Part shown: in pieces, positions 25,170 to 38,591 of the stretch
Layout of the letters: every line of letters starts with the position of its first letter
Position numbering within the stretch: the stretch's first letter is position 1
Assembly: GCA_961205875.1 (NCBI GenBank)
Contig: OY540813.1
Location: forward strand, 20,431,001 to 20,495,000
Source: Sialis fuliginosa
Taxonomy: Eukaryota; Arthropoda; Insecta; Megaloptera; Sialidae
Reading direction: 5' to 3'
Length of the DNA: 64,000 bases
The notes under the pieces: generated by a model
The model's input: only the letters and a program-made list of their open reading frames with translations
The model's database searches: none
Told to the model about the DNA's origin: nothing
Made by a program: the position numbers and the translations under genes

Positions 25170-27456
25170 AACCATTATAAATCGTACCGATGTTAAATAA
25201 CAACTCTAAGGTCAAAAATACACTAACAAGTAAACAAATGTGAATTAATTCGACACAATATATGATAGAATGCTATAAATAACAAAAATATCGGAAAATC
25301 GTTTCAGATAAACAATTTATGAAAAATCTATTACTTCAATTTATAAAACGTCTGTAAAATGAACAAAAGACCGCTGGGAGGGCGGTGCAGCGTGTCGATC
25401 TAGAAGTTTATGAACTCGTGTGTGTGAATGTGTGTATATATGTGTGTACGTGTACGCAGTTAGTGTGCGTGCTACTAGGGCATTAGTGGGGAGGTCCCAC
25501 CTCAACATTGCTTCTCTCACTACCTACTTTGAGGAAAACGCCACTGAACATGCGACAATACTAACATAAGACCATCTTTCATTTAATTTCATGCCATAAA
25601 TATCAGTATTAAAAATGCGTGTGTGTTTAGTGTGTTTCTATGTATATGACATTGGTGAAAAATGTAAATATGTATGTTCACTATTGAATAACTTATTGTT
25701 AGAGCACATAAATCAACTAAATTGACAAAATATAGTAAAATGTAGACGTAGGTACTTATACTTTAGTATTAAAAAAAAATATATGGGTTTTATCAGAGGT
25801 GTGCATGTATTTATGAGTACCAAATAAGCATTCGTGTTTGTACCTTAATACTTTTGAAATGAAAGTATTTGTACTTGTAGTTAAGTTTTGGACTAAATAC
25901 ATAAGTATTTATATTTGTAATTAAATAAGGAAATCGTAATTGAAATATAACACATTTATTGAAAATAAATTTCCGTAATACGAACCTGGCCTAGTTTAAA
26001 CAAGTTTTCGGATGTAATATTTTTCTGTAGACTTTTTAGGAGTCGGTCTTTTGATTTTTGTATCCGAATGACATCGAGATCAAGTTCTACAAAATTTCAC
26101 TTCAGCACACATTTTTTGCATCTAATGTATTGGCACCATTCTTGAACACTTTAAGAGCAAAGTATATTGATTATTGAGATTGATGGGCTACTTTTTTTTA
26201 GTTCTCATGAACTCATGCTACTAATAAAACAACTAGCTATTAAATCAGTTTAATTACCAAAAATTCGCAAATATTGTTTGTTTTTTAAATTATAGCCTAG
26301 TTTTTCTCCAGTAATGAACATCCAGTAATGAACACTTGCTAATGATTACAAAATGATAAGTACTACTTCACAAACGTTATAAAATAAAGAGTCGTAAAAT
26401 TTTAAACAATGCAAAGCATTTAGGTAGGTACATAAGAAAATACACATTTCTTGATATTGTTCCAAAACGCGATAATTATTTGTCCACTGTTTTTAAACAA
26501 TATGATCAATTATATATCATCAAGTCACACTGTAAGACAGTTAAATGTATATAGATTAATACCCACTAATGACAGTAATCAAACATCTACAAATATTTTT
26601 AATTCAGTACATTTAATTTAAAAATGTTCAACATTGAGGTATTGTTCAAGACTGGTGCCAGTACCTTATAACGTTGACTATTTTGTTACTCAAACGACAA
26701 TAAACTTCCACTCATTGTTCTGAGACCGCGCAAGACAAAATATGAAACACGATATTATATCAGGTTCAGCTATGGTTATTTACATTTTCTTTATGACTCT
26801 GAATTTTCTATCAGGTGCCATTAGATTTTAGAGCTCTACTGTTAATGTAAGCTGTATACAAAGCCCTTATTATTTATGCCAGACAAAGACCTAAAATAAT
26901 TAATTTACAGATTTTATCTTTGTACATAAAATGTGGGTATAACACAAGAGATATGTTAAAACATGTATTGTGTGTATATGTGTATTTAAAATTTAATTAA
27001 AAATTTCTGTTCACTTATTTTGAGATGAATGTAAATATTTAATGCTATATAATTATTTATATTTTACGTCAGTTTCCTCAAAATTGTTAATTAAAATACG
27101 TAATGTGTTCCTTTTTTCCTTTATAGAAGTTAATTATATGTATAGTGAACGTTTCCTCGATACAATCGCTAATTATTTATATTGGGGAAATTAAATTAAA
27201 TTTCCTAATATTAATATTGATTGTAAAATCTATAATATGTTTATGATATAGTTGAAACAAATTATTCAATTTGTATGGAACAGAATAAATAGCTTTTCTA
27301 AATTTAGTTATGTGTACATATAATATAACTCTCTATAATAAATGAGTAATTGTCAAAGATATTTTATTAAAGCTAGTTGTGTTATTTTGATGTTATAAAT
27401 TAACAAATATATAATAATAATAACCAGTTAATTAAAATAAAATAAGTTATTTTAAC
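25170..27456. other. No gene; possible hAT-like end at about 25795
   Basis: CAGAGGTGTGCATGTATTTATGAGTACC at 25795-25822, followed by repeated TACTT/GTATTT motifs, resembles the left end of insect hAT elements that begin CAGAGGTGTGCA. No opposite end was found. 26000-26200 is less AT-rich and may be its decayed interior. CCAGTAATGAACA is directly repeated at about 26309-26335. Nothing else is supported. Confidence 0.35.
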
Positions 27457-28330
27457 TTTCTTATACCCATGTATATGAAATATACCATAAATATAGTATA
27501 AGTAAGTAGGTATTGTTAAATCGATTTTTTCGAAATCCGGATTTTGATGGAATTATCCATTTTGACCTTCTCCATTCTGACTATTTTCACTATAATGTCT
27601 GTATGTCGGTTTGTAGACGCTGTAACTCAAATACGACAGATCGTAGAATAGTGAAATTTTATATTTAAGATTAATTTTTGTCTGGAAAGAAAATCTCATA
27701 TTTTTGAAAACGATCTTTCAACCGGATACGGATGTTTACTAATGTCGAATTTTTCGAATTATTTTGAAACAGTGAAAATTAGAGAAAAATGGTCAAGTAA
27801 AAAATTGTAGGTAATATTATTATCTATAATTTATGTTTTATTAATTTTTTCGAAAAACATATTTAAAAAAAGTGTTTAATTATATTTCAAATGGTTCATA
27901 ACAGAGGAAAAATATCTGCCATGAGTGTCATGGGACTTTCTTATACGTAATACTAAGAGTAAACATTGTGGGTGATTCTAATTAATTATTTAAAAAAAAT
28001 ATTTCTGGCTACATCATAAATGTTGGAAACAAATGTATAGGACATAAATTATAAATAATAACATATTGGACAATTTCTTAAATATTTTTTCTTATTTCAA
28101 AATTCATCTTCATTTTCGGTTTGGTGATCATTTTAAAATGTAGCCAGTTGTCTTTTCAGACGAAAATTAATCCTAAATATAAAATTTCACCTTTCTATCA
28201 TTAGTCGTAAAAGAAATCATTAGATACATATGTTGTAGAGAATATAATTTTCTATAATTTGTCTCATTCGTTTTATTCTATCTTTTATTAATTTGTCAAT
28301 ATTACGTATAAGGCTCCCATGGCAGATATC
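27457..28330 (+). repeat. Repeat family A, copy 2
   Basis: Homologous to 2211-3066 over nearly its whole length. It is itself partly palindromic: ATATCTGCCATGAG...TTATACGTAATAC at about 27910-27952 recurs inverted at 28297-28330 as GTATAAGGCTCCCATGGCAGATATC. The segment GAAATTTTATATTTAAGATT near 27654 recurs inverted near 28165-28185. Two copies 25 kb apart show that the unit is mobile, but no target-site duplication or coding part is visible. Confidence 0.75.
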
Positions 28331-30380
28331 TTTATTAATTAACTTACTTTGACTAAAATTATATTGATCTACACAATCTTTATAATATGCAATTTGAATA
28401 AATTATATAAATATGTATATCCTTGTTATCCTAGAGCTTGATGGATTAACAACTAGCTTGATTATAATTCATGTCTGATATATTGTGTGCATGTAATTCA
28501 TTACGCCAATGTACGATAATATTAAATATGCAAGCATACTTATTTTTCAAAACACCCATCAAACTTTATAATAGTTATAAATCATATTATAATCTTTATA
28601 AACTAGTTATTTTCTTAACTAGAATATACATGTCTGAGTTTATAATACGGACAGAGAGATTACATATTCATATGATATTATATGATTTAGGATCAATTTA
28701 AAGTTAAGCGTAAACTTGGTTTATAATATATGTTACAGAAAAAAGGAGGAACGTGGATGGTTCGGTAAATCAAGTCGTGAATTCGGGTTTTTATCGAAAT
28801 CTGCTGTTATTTATAGTTCTTTCTTAAAGAAACTTCAAAGAGCTGCTACGTTTTTCTACTGCTTGCTACAAAATTTGTATTATGAGAAAATTTTCAAATT
28901 GAATATTATTATTATATTGTTTAACATATTATGTTAAACTATTGTATGTATAATCAAACATGAAATGAGATATAACTTCCGTTTGAAGGTGTACATTACT
29001 GCACATCAACAAATATTTTTGTGTATTATTATTAACATTTAAATATTCTGAACGAATGTTTAATTAGTTTTTGATATAAGTTACAAGAAATAGCCTCCCA
29101 AAAAGATAATACCATGTGACAAAAAAACGCGGTACATATTAAAAAATACATGAGTTATTAGCGTATACTTTTAGCATACCAAGTAAAATTACCTATACGG
29201 GTAGTATTTAAGCGAGCAATATTTTATATACTTAAGCATTAAATATATTGTATTAGAGCAATAACATTTTGAATTCTAAACATTATACTAAACATAAGGT
29301 GTGACATTAAAACATTTTTTTTGAGCAGTAACATTTTCCGTTTTGAGCATATTTGCGTTCATTATTGTTATATAATTTAATTTGCTTTAATTTTATAACT
29401 TTTAATTTTGGGGGGGGGCGGGGGGTTCCATTACCACCCCCTCGAAATAAAATAAGGTAAACTTGAAGTATATGCCGTTACCAACGTCACAACTATCAAA
29501 TATATCGTGTTCTTGTGTTAGAATAGACCTAACCTAACCTAACCTAACGAAAACTAACCAACCCAAAACTAACCAAGGACAGTTAACTTGTATTTTATTA
29601 GAATATCAACACTGTACAATTTATAAAATATTATATACCTAACATGATATTGTTCATTTAGTACAAATCTCACCAACTTAATACTCATTTATCCACTTTC
29701 AGGAGCAATTTTTGTTATGTGTCATTTTATTTCTTTAATGAACAAAAAGTATTTTTTAACGCTAGTTTATATAAACTATTGCTAAAATCCAAAAAAATAC
29801 TGTTCAATATTGTTTACAAATGCTATAATAGTTTACTAAGTGTTAGAATAGTTTATTTAATGCTCTTTACTATATATCATTTCATTTAAAATAGTGTGCG
29901 TTTAATTTGTTCCGAAATTATAATTATGAGTTCAGTCAAAGCAGATAAATTGAGTCTTACGCTATGTTAAATCCACTACTGCTAGAAATTAATAACAAAA
30001 ACGTTCATTAATTTTAGTTAAATTTAATGAACATCAGTATTTTGAACAAAACAAAAATCCTCAGCCATTGTTCAAAATAACTTATGTAAAATAAAGCATC
30101 CGTAAAATTACAGAATATACATAGGTATTATCTTTGCTCTCATCATAGAAGAATGTTTTTATGTTTTGAGAAAGTCATTATGTATTTTGTAATAGCAAAA
30201 ACTTGCACATATCTTGTCTTACGTTCAATGAGATCCAGAGGAAAAACGACATGCTCGAAGATAATGAGAAGGGATTCCTGATAAGGCCTGCATAAGAGAG
30301 GGAGGCATACAGCTGATGAGTATGGACATATCTATACCAGACATCTTATTCATATACCTTCTTCATTTTAAGTAAATCGT
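28331..30380. other. No gene recognised
   Basis: Two adjacent frames of 76 and 73 codons (28471-28701 and 28716-28937) are rich in Y, I, L and K and carry no motif. 28735-28870 is somewhat less AT-rich. A run of nine G followed by C and six G lies at 29410-29425. No repeat structure besides the telomere-like run listed separately. Confidence 0.45.
29528..29547. repeat. Short telomere-like (CCTAA)4 run
   Basis: Four perfect CCTAA units, the insect telomere motif read from the C strand, followed by related AACTAACC sequence to about 29575. It is short enough to be a chance array or a trace of double-strand break repair. Confidence 0.6.
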
Positions 30381-30485
30381 TTCACATTTTGTACTCGAAG
30401 TTTGAAAAACGGCCACTGCCTGAAAATGAAGTTCCAACAATAATGTCATGTTAAATAAATGTACAGGTAAGTCTTATATATGTCC
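30381..30485 (+). repeat. Dispersed repeat F, copy 1 (ends ACAG|GTAAGT)
   Basis: Aligns with 31805-31893 in order: TTTCACATT, a CCACTGCCTGAAAATGAAG segment, then CATGTTAAATAAATGTACAG followed by GTAAGT. The CTGAA(A/G)ATGA...AA core again resembles a degenerate hammerhead or Penelope terminal motif. The perfect splice-donor-like ACAG|GTAAGT is shared by both copies. Confidence 0.5.
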
Positions 30486-31804
30486 GTATTTCTATGCCAT
30501 TATACTCGTACCTACTTACTTTACAAAAATGTCCATCCTATGATTATCATGCTTTTAGCATAAAAGTATTTAGTTTATATGGCATAAAGTTATGTACACC
30601 TATATATCTTTAATAAGTACATGCTGAGCTAAAAAACGTGAATATAACTTTGATTAATAAGTTAATAAGTTTAGAGTAAAAAATAAGTAGTCGTTCGATT
30701 ATTAAGGCGTGCCGAGTTATGAAGAAAAATGTTTGTTTTATAAATCATTGGAATGTTATTTTGGAAAACGACGATAAAAAATATTAAAATTAGAACAAAT
30801 ATATATTTAAAGTGATTGCTTTCATCTTACATGTAAGCTTCATGTACGAATATGTAGAGTCGCATGCAGAATTTGCCGACCAGTTTTCATTCAAATTCAT
30901 TTATCACAAACTTAGTTGGATCCTCCAAATTGATTATTATAATATTTAAATCATTTCTCCATGCACCAAACAGACAAATATTTTGAAGTACTCTTTGTTT
31001 ATAGTACTCATATATATTTGCGCGATTAAATTACTAATTTTATAAGTAAATTTTGTGGCAATAAATATTTGATATTCCAAATTTTGGTATTTAAATATGT
31101 TAAACTCATAGAGATTTAATATAACTGGAGAGTTCAATGTTATGACTGTCAGTAGCGATAGCTTATACTCGGGTACCACACTCCCTTGTCTAACGACCTC
31201 TGATTGACTGACTGTTTGAAATGACTCTCTGTACTAAAAGCATTGGAGTCTCAAGATATGGTGGTAACTATTGAAACAACTGAAACATGTTTAAGTTAGA
31301 GAATACAAGGAGCAAAACGGTACGTTGAAAAAACTATCTTTATCAGCGTACGCTCGCCCATTAGAGTTATATTACATCTCTATGGTTGAACTTGATATAA
31401 AATTAATAAATGAAATTGACGTATATTTGTATTTTTATATAAAATGATGTAATTATATAAGCTCCCTAGAAGAAAATAACCGAAGATGTTTGTCTTAATA
31501 TATTTGGAATCTGTTCTAAGCTATTCTGATCTTTAGGGTGGTAGACGACTTCTGAAGCCCATAGTATATTATGTATTTGATCAGGACTTATTATACATTA
31601 GATACATTTTTAAATATAATAAATTACATATTAAGTCAGTATTAAAAAAATTAATTAACAATAAAAAATATGTTTTTTCCTTTTCTAGAATAAAATAATG
31701 GAGAGGTTACAACAGCAATAATAAAACTCACAAAAAATATATTAAAAATACATTGAATTGCTGACAGGTTCAATTTAACAGTCATCTTTGCAATATGTCA
31801 ATAT
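30486..31804. other. No gene recognised
   Basis: AT-rich sequence without shared repeats. The 77-codon minus-strand frame at 30946-31179 has no recognisable domain. Confidence 0.45.
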
Positions 31805-31893
31805 TTTCACATTCAGGTTAAAAAGTGACCATTGTCTAAAGATGATATTCCTAGAACAACATGTTAAATGTACAGGTAAGTTATGTACATGCC
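31805..31893 (+). repeat. Dispersed repeat F, copy 2
   Basis: Second copy: TTTCACATTCAGG, GACCATTGTCTAAAGATGAT, then CATGTTAAATGTACAG|GTAAGT. It is about 15 bp shorter than copy 1 through small deletions. Confidence 0.5.
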
Positions 31894-33229
31894 AATGTAG
31901 GTAGTGTAATGTACATATATCCTGCACCATATGGGTTTTCTCTCAGATCGTTTTGCATGCATATCGAGTTCCGTTTCGCTTAGAATAAAATTCTGTAAAA
32001 TGATACGTTGCGACAGTAAATTGAAACATTGTTTGGTGGCTAAAAGGAAAATATATACTATTCCACAAAACAGTATATATTTTATGTATTGTATATGAGG
32101 TAATAGTGTGAACACTTCTACGATAATTTATTTTTTTAATAAAAATAATAAAATAGTGTATAGTATCACTATATAATAATAATATATATTATGATATATT
32201 TATATTTATTTTATAAGTTTGAATATCTCATCTAATTTATACAAAAAATTATATAGAAGCTTACTTAAAAATGAATCTCGATGAAAAAAAAAATAAATAT
32301 AAGCATAAATATATACAATTATTACCATTATTCAATTATATGTGTGACAAAAATATAAGCATACAGAAATCATACTTGGTTGTTTCATCTAGTTATTCTA
32401 CATTCAATGCTGTCTTGTACACTTTATGCTGATTGACACCAGGAAAGGATTCTGAAATTAATTATCTACCGCCTATCAGAAATCTACACTTCCGTTTCAC
32501 CGCTCGCTTCTCACGCTCGGTACAAAAGTGCGAACCGTGGAACTTTTATAAATCATAAATTTCAGATATTCTACGTTTTTTCATTTCCTGTGTAATTTGA
32601 ATAATAAATTTCCCGATGCTTTCAAAATAAAACAAGCCGAGAAAGTACCGCGGTATGATTAGATTAAATATATTAAAATATGTTGCATACTTATAGCTTT
32701 GCGACGAGGATCTTTGTAACTGTTTTGTATAAATATGTAGTAAGAATTGAAGAAGTGATTTATGTTTCGAACTATTGTTTGTACCAATTGTATAAAATAT
32801 TAATACAGGCAGGCACTTAGAATATGATTTTTATTAGTTTCTTGTATTGTTCAAGAAATTGGCACTATAAAATTAATACAATTTCCGTTACTTTAACTAA
32901 TGGGAATAAATATGTATACAAATAAACTATTACACCGAACAAATGGTTAAGATAGGTTAGGGTTATAACGAAAGTGCTTGTAACGAAAGCGAATAAGACT
33001 GCGGAAAAAAAATTATCATCTTGCGAAAACAAGAACATTTAACTGCATTTTTTTAAATGAAATTGACATAGCTTAAAATAAATAATTAAAGTGAGAACGA
33101 GTACGAAAGTCCTATAAACTTATACAAAAGCGAATATTCGTTACAACCCTATTATAGTTAAAACAGATATAATTTACGAATTATAAAAGAATCTCTATTT
33201 ATAAACGTTTCAATATTTATAATAAAAAG
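31894..33229. other. No gene recognised
   Basis: AT-rich. 32440-32550 is of balanced composition (CCGTTTCACCGCTCGC) and unique in the window. The 83-codon minus-strand frame at 31864-32115 is antisense to repeat F at one end and has no motif. Confidence 0.45.
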
Positions 33230-33440
33230 ATGTTATCTTAAAAAACAATTTTTTCAGAAAAAATAAAGATAACATAAACCATCGATATTATAATATTCTC
33301 TACAACTTTTATTAAAATAATTTTTTTCTACGTACCGTTTCAATAAACATCCGTTTCCGATTTAGTTGAGGAATTTTAGTTTTAAAATTCAATAGTTGTG
33401 TAATCGTTTGAGCTGTAGATCGTCCTTAAATCGATAGACC
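33230..33440 (-). repeat. Partial, rearranged copy of repeat family A
   Basis: The reverse complement contains TTGTAGAGAATATTATAATA, as in family A near 2997 and 28237. The plus strand contains CGTACCGTTTCA...AATAAACATCCGTTT, as near 2898-2960. The pieces are in mixed order, so the copy is rearranged or strongly decayed. Confidence 0.4.
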
Positions 33441-35574
33441 GATAGCTTAATTTAATATCGATACTAATCAATTAATAAATTAAAATCTTAATTACTTTTT
33501 TTGACTTGATAAAAACCCGCTTTACGTAAAAAAAAACATTTTTTTTAAATTTAAGTTATTGGTCATCGGGCGTAGCCTCTCAGCTAATTAATCCTATAAT
33601 AAAACATTCATTTTTTATCTAAATTACTCAATATATACATTATACATATCTACATAGTCTTTGTTAAACTAAAAATCGACAATTCGTTACTAAAAAACAT
33701 ACATTTGAAAAATAGAATTAGTACATTTTATACAACGTCATATGTCACAATAAAAACACGGCAAACGTGTAGAGCAACAACGCAATAATGTCCGTGTATA
33801 ACAAATCTAAAAGTCAGTGCACAGAGCGCGCATTAGTCTGTGTCAATAATGTAACTGCGTACACATTAACATATATAAACATAATATACAGAGTTATTAT
33901 AGTCAAAAGTAACGATAGGGCGATGTATTTGCGTAACTATAAATTATATCAAAAAAATATCTTAATAAAAGTTCAATAGGTTTGATGAATTTTTAGTTCT
34001 TTTTTGTTTGTATTTTTACTTTTCATCACGTTAGTGACATGAAAACTGTTTTCAGGATCCTATAGTCCGAAAAATAGGTTTTTAGAAAAATTTCGATCTT
34101 CTGTATATGTGTTCGGCAAATTAGTTAAATGATTTCAGGAATAGTATAATATTAATTAAACTTCTGTCGAATTTCTCGAAAGTTACTTTTTGAATAATCC
34201 TGTATGTTTTATATACATACATCTACATTTTATGTAGGTACAATACCTTTCTGTAAGTTCTGGTTAACTATGATTATTTATAAAAAATAGATTAAAAAAT
34301 AAATAAGGAAATTTTAGAATCCTTTTAGCTTTACTTAAAGTGAAAATATAATTCTTTGTTTACTGTCAGATAATTAGAAAAACAATTTGCAATTTTCCTG
34401 AAGAAAGAAAGCAATTTTTTTTTGAGTTTATTTGTATTAATAAATTGTTATTTGATTTGTCTACCTATAGTCATTTAAAATACAAAAATAAATTGATAGA
34501 AATGAAAACGGAATAATTACATTCAAACCGACAACACAGAAATGTAAATTTCTTCCAAGCGTGAGATAATTAATTTCTGAATGCTTTCCGAGTGTCAATC
34601 AGGGCACACACAAGCACTGAGGAGTGCAATTAGTAGACAGCACCTGTACGATAATAGCACCTCCACAATCCACCACGGAAATTGAATTTTCTTAAGTAAT
34701 TTCCTCCATTTTCTTCAACCGTCCATACGTAAAGTGCACGCAATTAAAAATCATAGATTATTAGATTTGATTTGCATAGTTTTATCAAATGTACTCTAAA
34801 TGTTTCTTATTTATAATTATAATCGTTATCTTTAGATTTTACTTCCATTTTTCGAAGGAAATGGAAATAGGTAGATATAATAGGGTAGGGTCGAAAAATC
34901 GTTTTCGAGAAAGTCAGATTTTGATTGTATTATATACCTATAGTATTTTTCTACATGGAAGCTGTGTGTCTATCTGTAGAATTTACCTTTCTTTTGACAA
35001 TTTCTGTAAAAGTGCATCAATTTGAATTTTTGTTTCACAATCAAGTTCTACTGATTTTGTTCTCATTATAAGTTTTTTTGGTAAATTCCCCAAAAACGTT
35101 ATTATTATGTGAATTGTCAATTAACTCTCCTACATTTTATAATATTGTGATGGTTAGTTTAATTTGTAATTCATTTTTAAGTTAACGCTATTTATAACAT
35201 ACCTACATATGTAAATGTAGATTGACACGCATTCGTGTACAACGCTATAATTACTATATGTACATAATAATATATAGTACATAATATTATGTTGATACAT
35301 ACATACGTACGCCCACATGTATATACATTAGTAGAAACGTATGTGTACATACAATGAATACAACGCCAAATACACAGCTCTAGTAACGCTGTCGTAGGCA
35401 CCCATTGACTTGAAGAATCAACAACGCGAGCGCTTCTGAATATATATACAGCGGCGGCGGGTAAGAATAGATAAATATAATAATATTAACATTAACTATT
35501 AATATACTAACTAATTATCTATATAGTTAATAATTAATATTAAATTAAATGTTTTTATTAAGACATTTATTAAA
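33441..35574. other. No gene recognised
   Basis: AT-rich, with a GGGCGTAGCCTC at about 33570 recalling the terminus of the element at 47216 but without context. Frames of 63-78 codons are low-complexity. A small GCGGCGGCGG run is at 35451. Confidence 0.4.
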
Positions 35575-36170
35575 TATCTGGCCATGGTTGACAGAGATAC
35601 AGCCCAGGGGCTTGGAGCTAGAGGGGGGGGGAAGGTTATTGAAGGTGAATTTAAAATAATATAAAAATAGGGTCATATTCTACTAATTGAGATCTTCATT
35701 TTGACACCCCACATGTCTAGATATGAAAATAAAAATAAAAAATTCTCCGACGCCCCTCCGTATTATTCCAAAATTTAAAAGGATATTGTTGAATAGTATT
35801 TTTCGTTGGTTATTCCACCAAAACCTGGTTATCAATTTTTTTTCAGATTTTTTGAACCAGTAGTTACCGAGTTAGAGGGGGCGGGGGCAAAATAAAATAC
35901 TGCTTTTAACCCCCTAATGACGCCATTTTGAAGTTAGTAAAGAAATAAAAAAATATGCTCAAATTCTACTGATTGAGATTTACATTTTGATACCCCACAA
36001 GTCTTGTTTTTTTTTTGTTTTTTTAGATTTGTTTAAAAGCCCCCTGCAGGCGCCATTTTTGATTTAAAAAATAATAATAAAAAGGGTCAAATTCCACTGG
36101 TTTGGTTATACGTTTTGACGTGCCACGTACCTTGGTATAAAACAATTTTTTTTACTTAGCTGGAGCTCCT
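35575..36170 (+). repeat. Repeat family C, three local units
   Basis: A module (GGGTCAAATTCTACTGATTG, GAGATTTACATTTTGACACC, CCACATGTCT) occurs at about 35670, 35956 and 36083. Each is preceded by a GACGCCATTTTGAA-type and poly-A segment, or by remnants of one. G-rich stretches (35620-35635, 35876-35889) lie between the units. A further copy is at 60128-60275. The units are diverged and unequally spaced (about 287 and 128 bp), as in an old tandem array with deletions. Class unknown. Confidence 0.6.
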
Positions 36171-36239
36171 TAGCCCCTCCTGAAAAATTATTTTTTCAAC
36201 AGAGTTACTAAAAATAACAGCTGCTATTTTCTAATATAA

Positions 36240-36483
36240 AAAGGTTTATAAAATGATAAGAAAAATAAAATGTAATGGTTGCCTTTATGTAAATAAACCA
36301 ACAATTTATATTGGATAATTAGGTCAGCACGAATTTTATAACATAAAATATAAATTTACAATGAAAATGTTTAAGAATGAAATAACAATAATGAATAGTA
36401 GTTGTGATATTCAAGTATTAGGTTGATGCATTAGTCATTCTCCGATTTAAAAAAAACTAAGCGAAGCCACTGGGTAATTCTAG
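36240..36483 (+). mobile_element. Helitron-like 3' part (family E)
   Basis: TTATGTAAATAAACCAACAATTTATA near 36275 is shared with 51676-51700. The 3' end AAGCGAAGCCACTGGG...TTCTAG|T has the GC-rich 'GCGAAGCC' tail and CTAG-then-T boundary of insect Helitrons. The matching 5' end is not preserved here. Confidence 0.5.
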
Positions 36484-38591
36484 TAAAAGTCCTTAATTTA
36501 CTGTAACGAGTATCGTTTAATTATATCCATCTCACTGATACACAACCATAGTGACAAATATCAATTATTTCTGAATTATTATTTTATTGAAGCTATTTTT
36601 TATATATATTTAATAGGTATTAATATTTTAGGACTTACATATAATTGTTCATATCTTTTAATTCGAGATCTTATTGTTAGCAGAAAATGTAATTCCATGA
36701 ATAGCTAACATCATGTTTGTTGATAATTTTTTGAGGAAGCTGTATTACTTTATGAGAAATTCAACCGAATTATTTTGTATGATATAACTATATCGTATAT
36801 TTATTACATTTAAAACAGATATTTAGAAAAACAAGACATTCTATGATAAAAACCCGCTACTGGTAAACACACACACAAGTCCGACAACAAGAACGTGTAA
36901 GTGTGAGCGGTTCGCGGGCTGGGCGCCATGTAAACACGGCCCGCGACGTGTCGAGGCATAAGATTTCGTGTAATTTCGACTTTAAAAGAGCTACGCTGCG
37001 TCCTTCAAAATTTAAACTCCAGGATTATTACGACTCTTCACTACTATCAAAAATGCCGTTCTTAATTATTCTTATTATAATCTAGAGCACGCTTGTTTTG
37101 GATTAAGTTAATTATTTTTTTTGTGGTTTGTTATGGAGAATAATTGTCTATTAGAAAATATATAAGTGAAATTTAGATCGTATTGTTTTAATGATGTTTG
37201 CTAAACTGTAGTAAATTATTTCTGCACTGTAACGTTGTGAGTATTTCATTTAAAAACTATTCATCAAAGTCTCTATTTTTAAAAATTTTGTTACTGTGCA
37301 CGAAATATAGTTATTTGTTTTTAGAGATTTTTTTGATAAAATAAATAAATAGCTAATTTAATTAAAGTATTTGTAAATGTTGGGTAGACATCAATCAAAT
37401 TTACATACCAAAGAGTAAAATTTATCGTATAAAAATAATTTAATTAATCAATTATACTAGGTATATATGCTAATAATAATTTGTTATTTTGTGTTTGATA
37501 CTTTAAATATAACATTTTTTGCCTAAATTACATTGTGAATAATATTTAAAAATATTAAATATCACTGAAAATTCCCCGCGACTTCGCTTGCGTTTATTTA
37601 AAAATCTTATCCTTTTAATTTTTATATATTTTATTTAAAAAATATCAATTCTTATAATTATAAATCCTTTTTAATACGTGCCTGACTTAGTCATTTAATA
37701 TTTCGTGTCATTTTTATATAACTTTTTTTATTAGAAAATTTAATTTGTGTACGATTATCATAATAAAAATTAAACTAATTCCAAAGTTTTAGGCTTTCTA
37801 ATAGAAAAAGGCTCGTTAGTATCAGTTCATTCGTTTTCGTGTCGAACACAAAATTATTTTTATTTTGAATACCATTCTGCTCCTTGTTATATACTTTATC
37901 ATAGGTACATATCGTCAGACTTAAAAAATAACATTAAAATAATTTCAACAAATGTATGCGTTGAAGTATAATGTAATGAAAATGCTATTATTAAAGCATA
38001 ACACAGACTATTTATGTACCTTAGTATTTCCTTATAAAATAGCTTCTGCACTCAATTATGAAAAAATATTGTTTATTCATGCTCTTAATTGCCTCCCTTA
38101 ATTACATTGCTTGATGAAAAGGTTGTTTTATTACAAAAAAAGCCATTTAAAACATATACAGACTATACAATTATAAAAAAGCTGTTGTTAAGAATAATAA
38201 TTTCTAATTTTCTTTTTCAACTATTCAGTGAGCTATGCAGAGTTGTAGTTATAATTTTTAGATAATAATGAATTTGCTGAGAGCTATTTGAATAACGTTT
38301 TTATTTTTCATATTAAATTCTATTATATTTTTAATTTTAATAAAGTTTTTGATGGACCACATTTTCATGATCTCATGTACATATTCGATATGATAATAAT
38401 AATTATATATGTATTTAGTTTTCAGTCTAGTAGCGAATTTTCCTTAGGATAATTGGACACATAATTAACTACGAACTTGAAATGATAATATTTAAGGCTG
38501 AGAAATCAATGTTTCACACATTCATATGTGTATTTCTTTTGAAAAAAACAGTTTTCATTTATGGGTTAACTAAAATGATTAAGTACAAACA
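36484..38591. other. No gene; small inverted Helitron tail at 37573-37593
   Basis: CCCCGCGACTTCGCTTGCG at 37574-37592 is the reverse complement of the CGAAGTCGCGGGG tail of insect Helitrons, so a minus-strand Helitron remnant starts there. 36885-36960 is GC-rich and contains a 60-codon frame (36903-37085) without any motif. The rest is AT-rich and empty. Confidence 0.45.
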
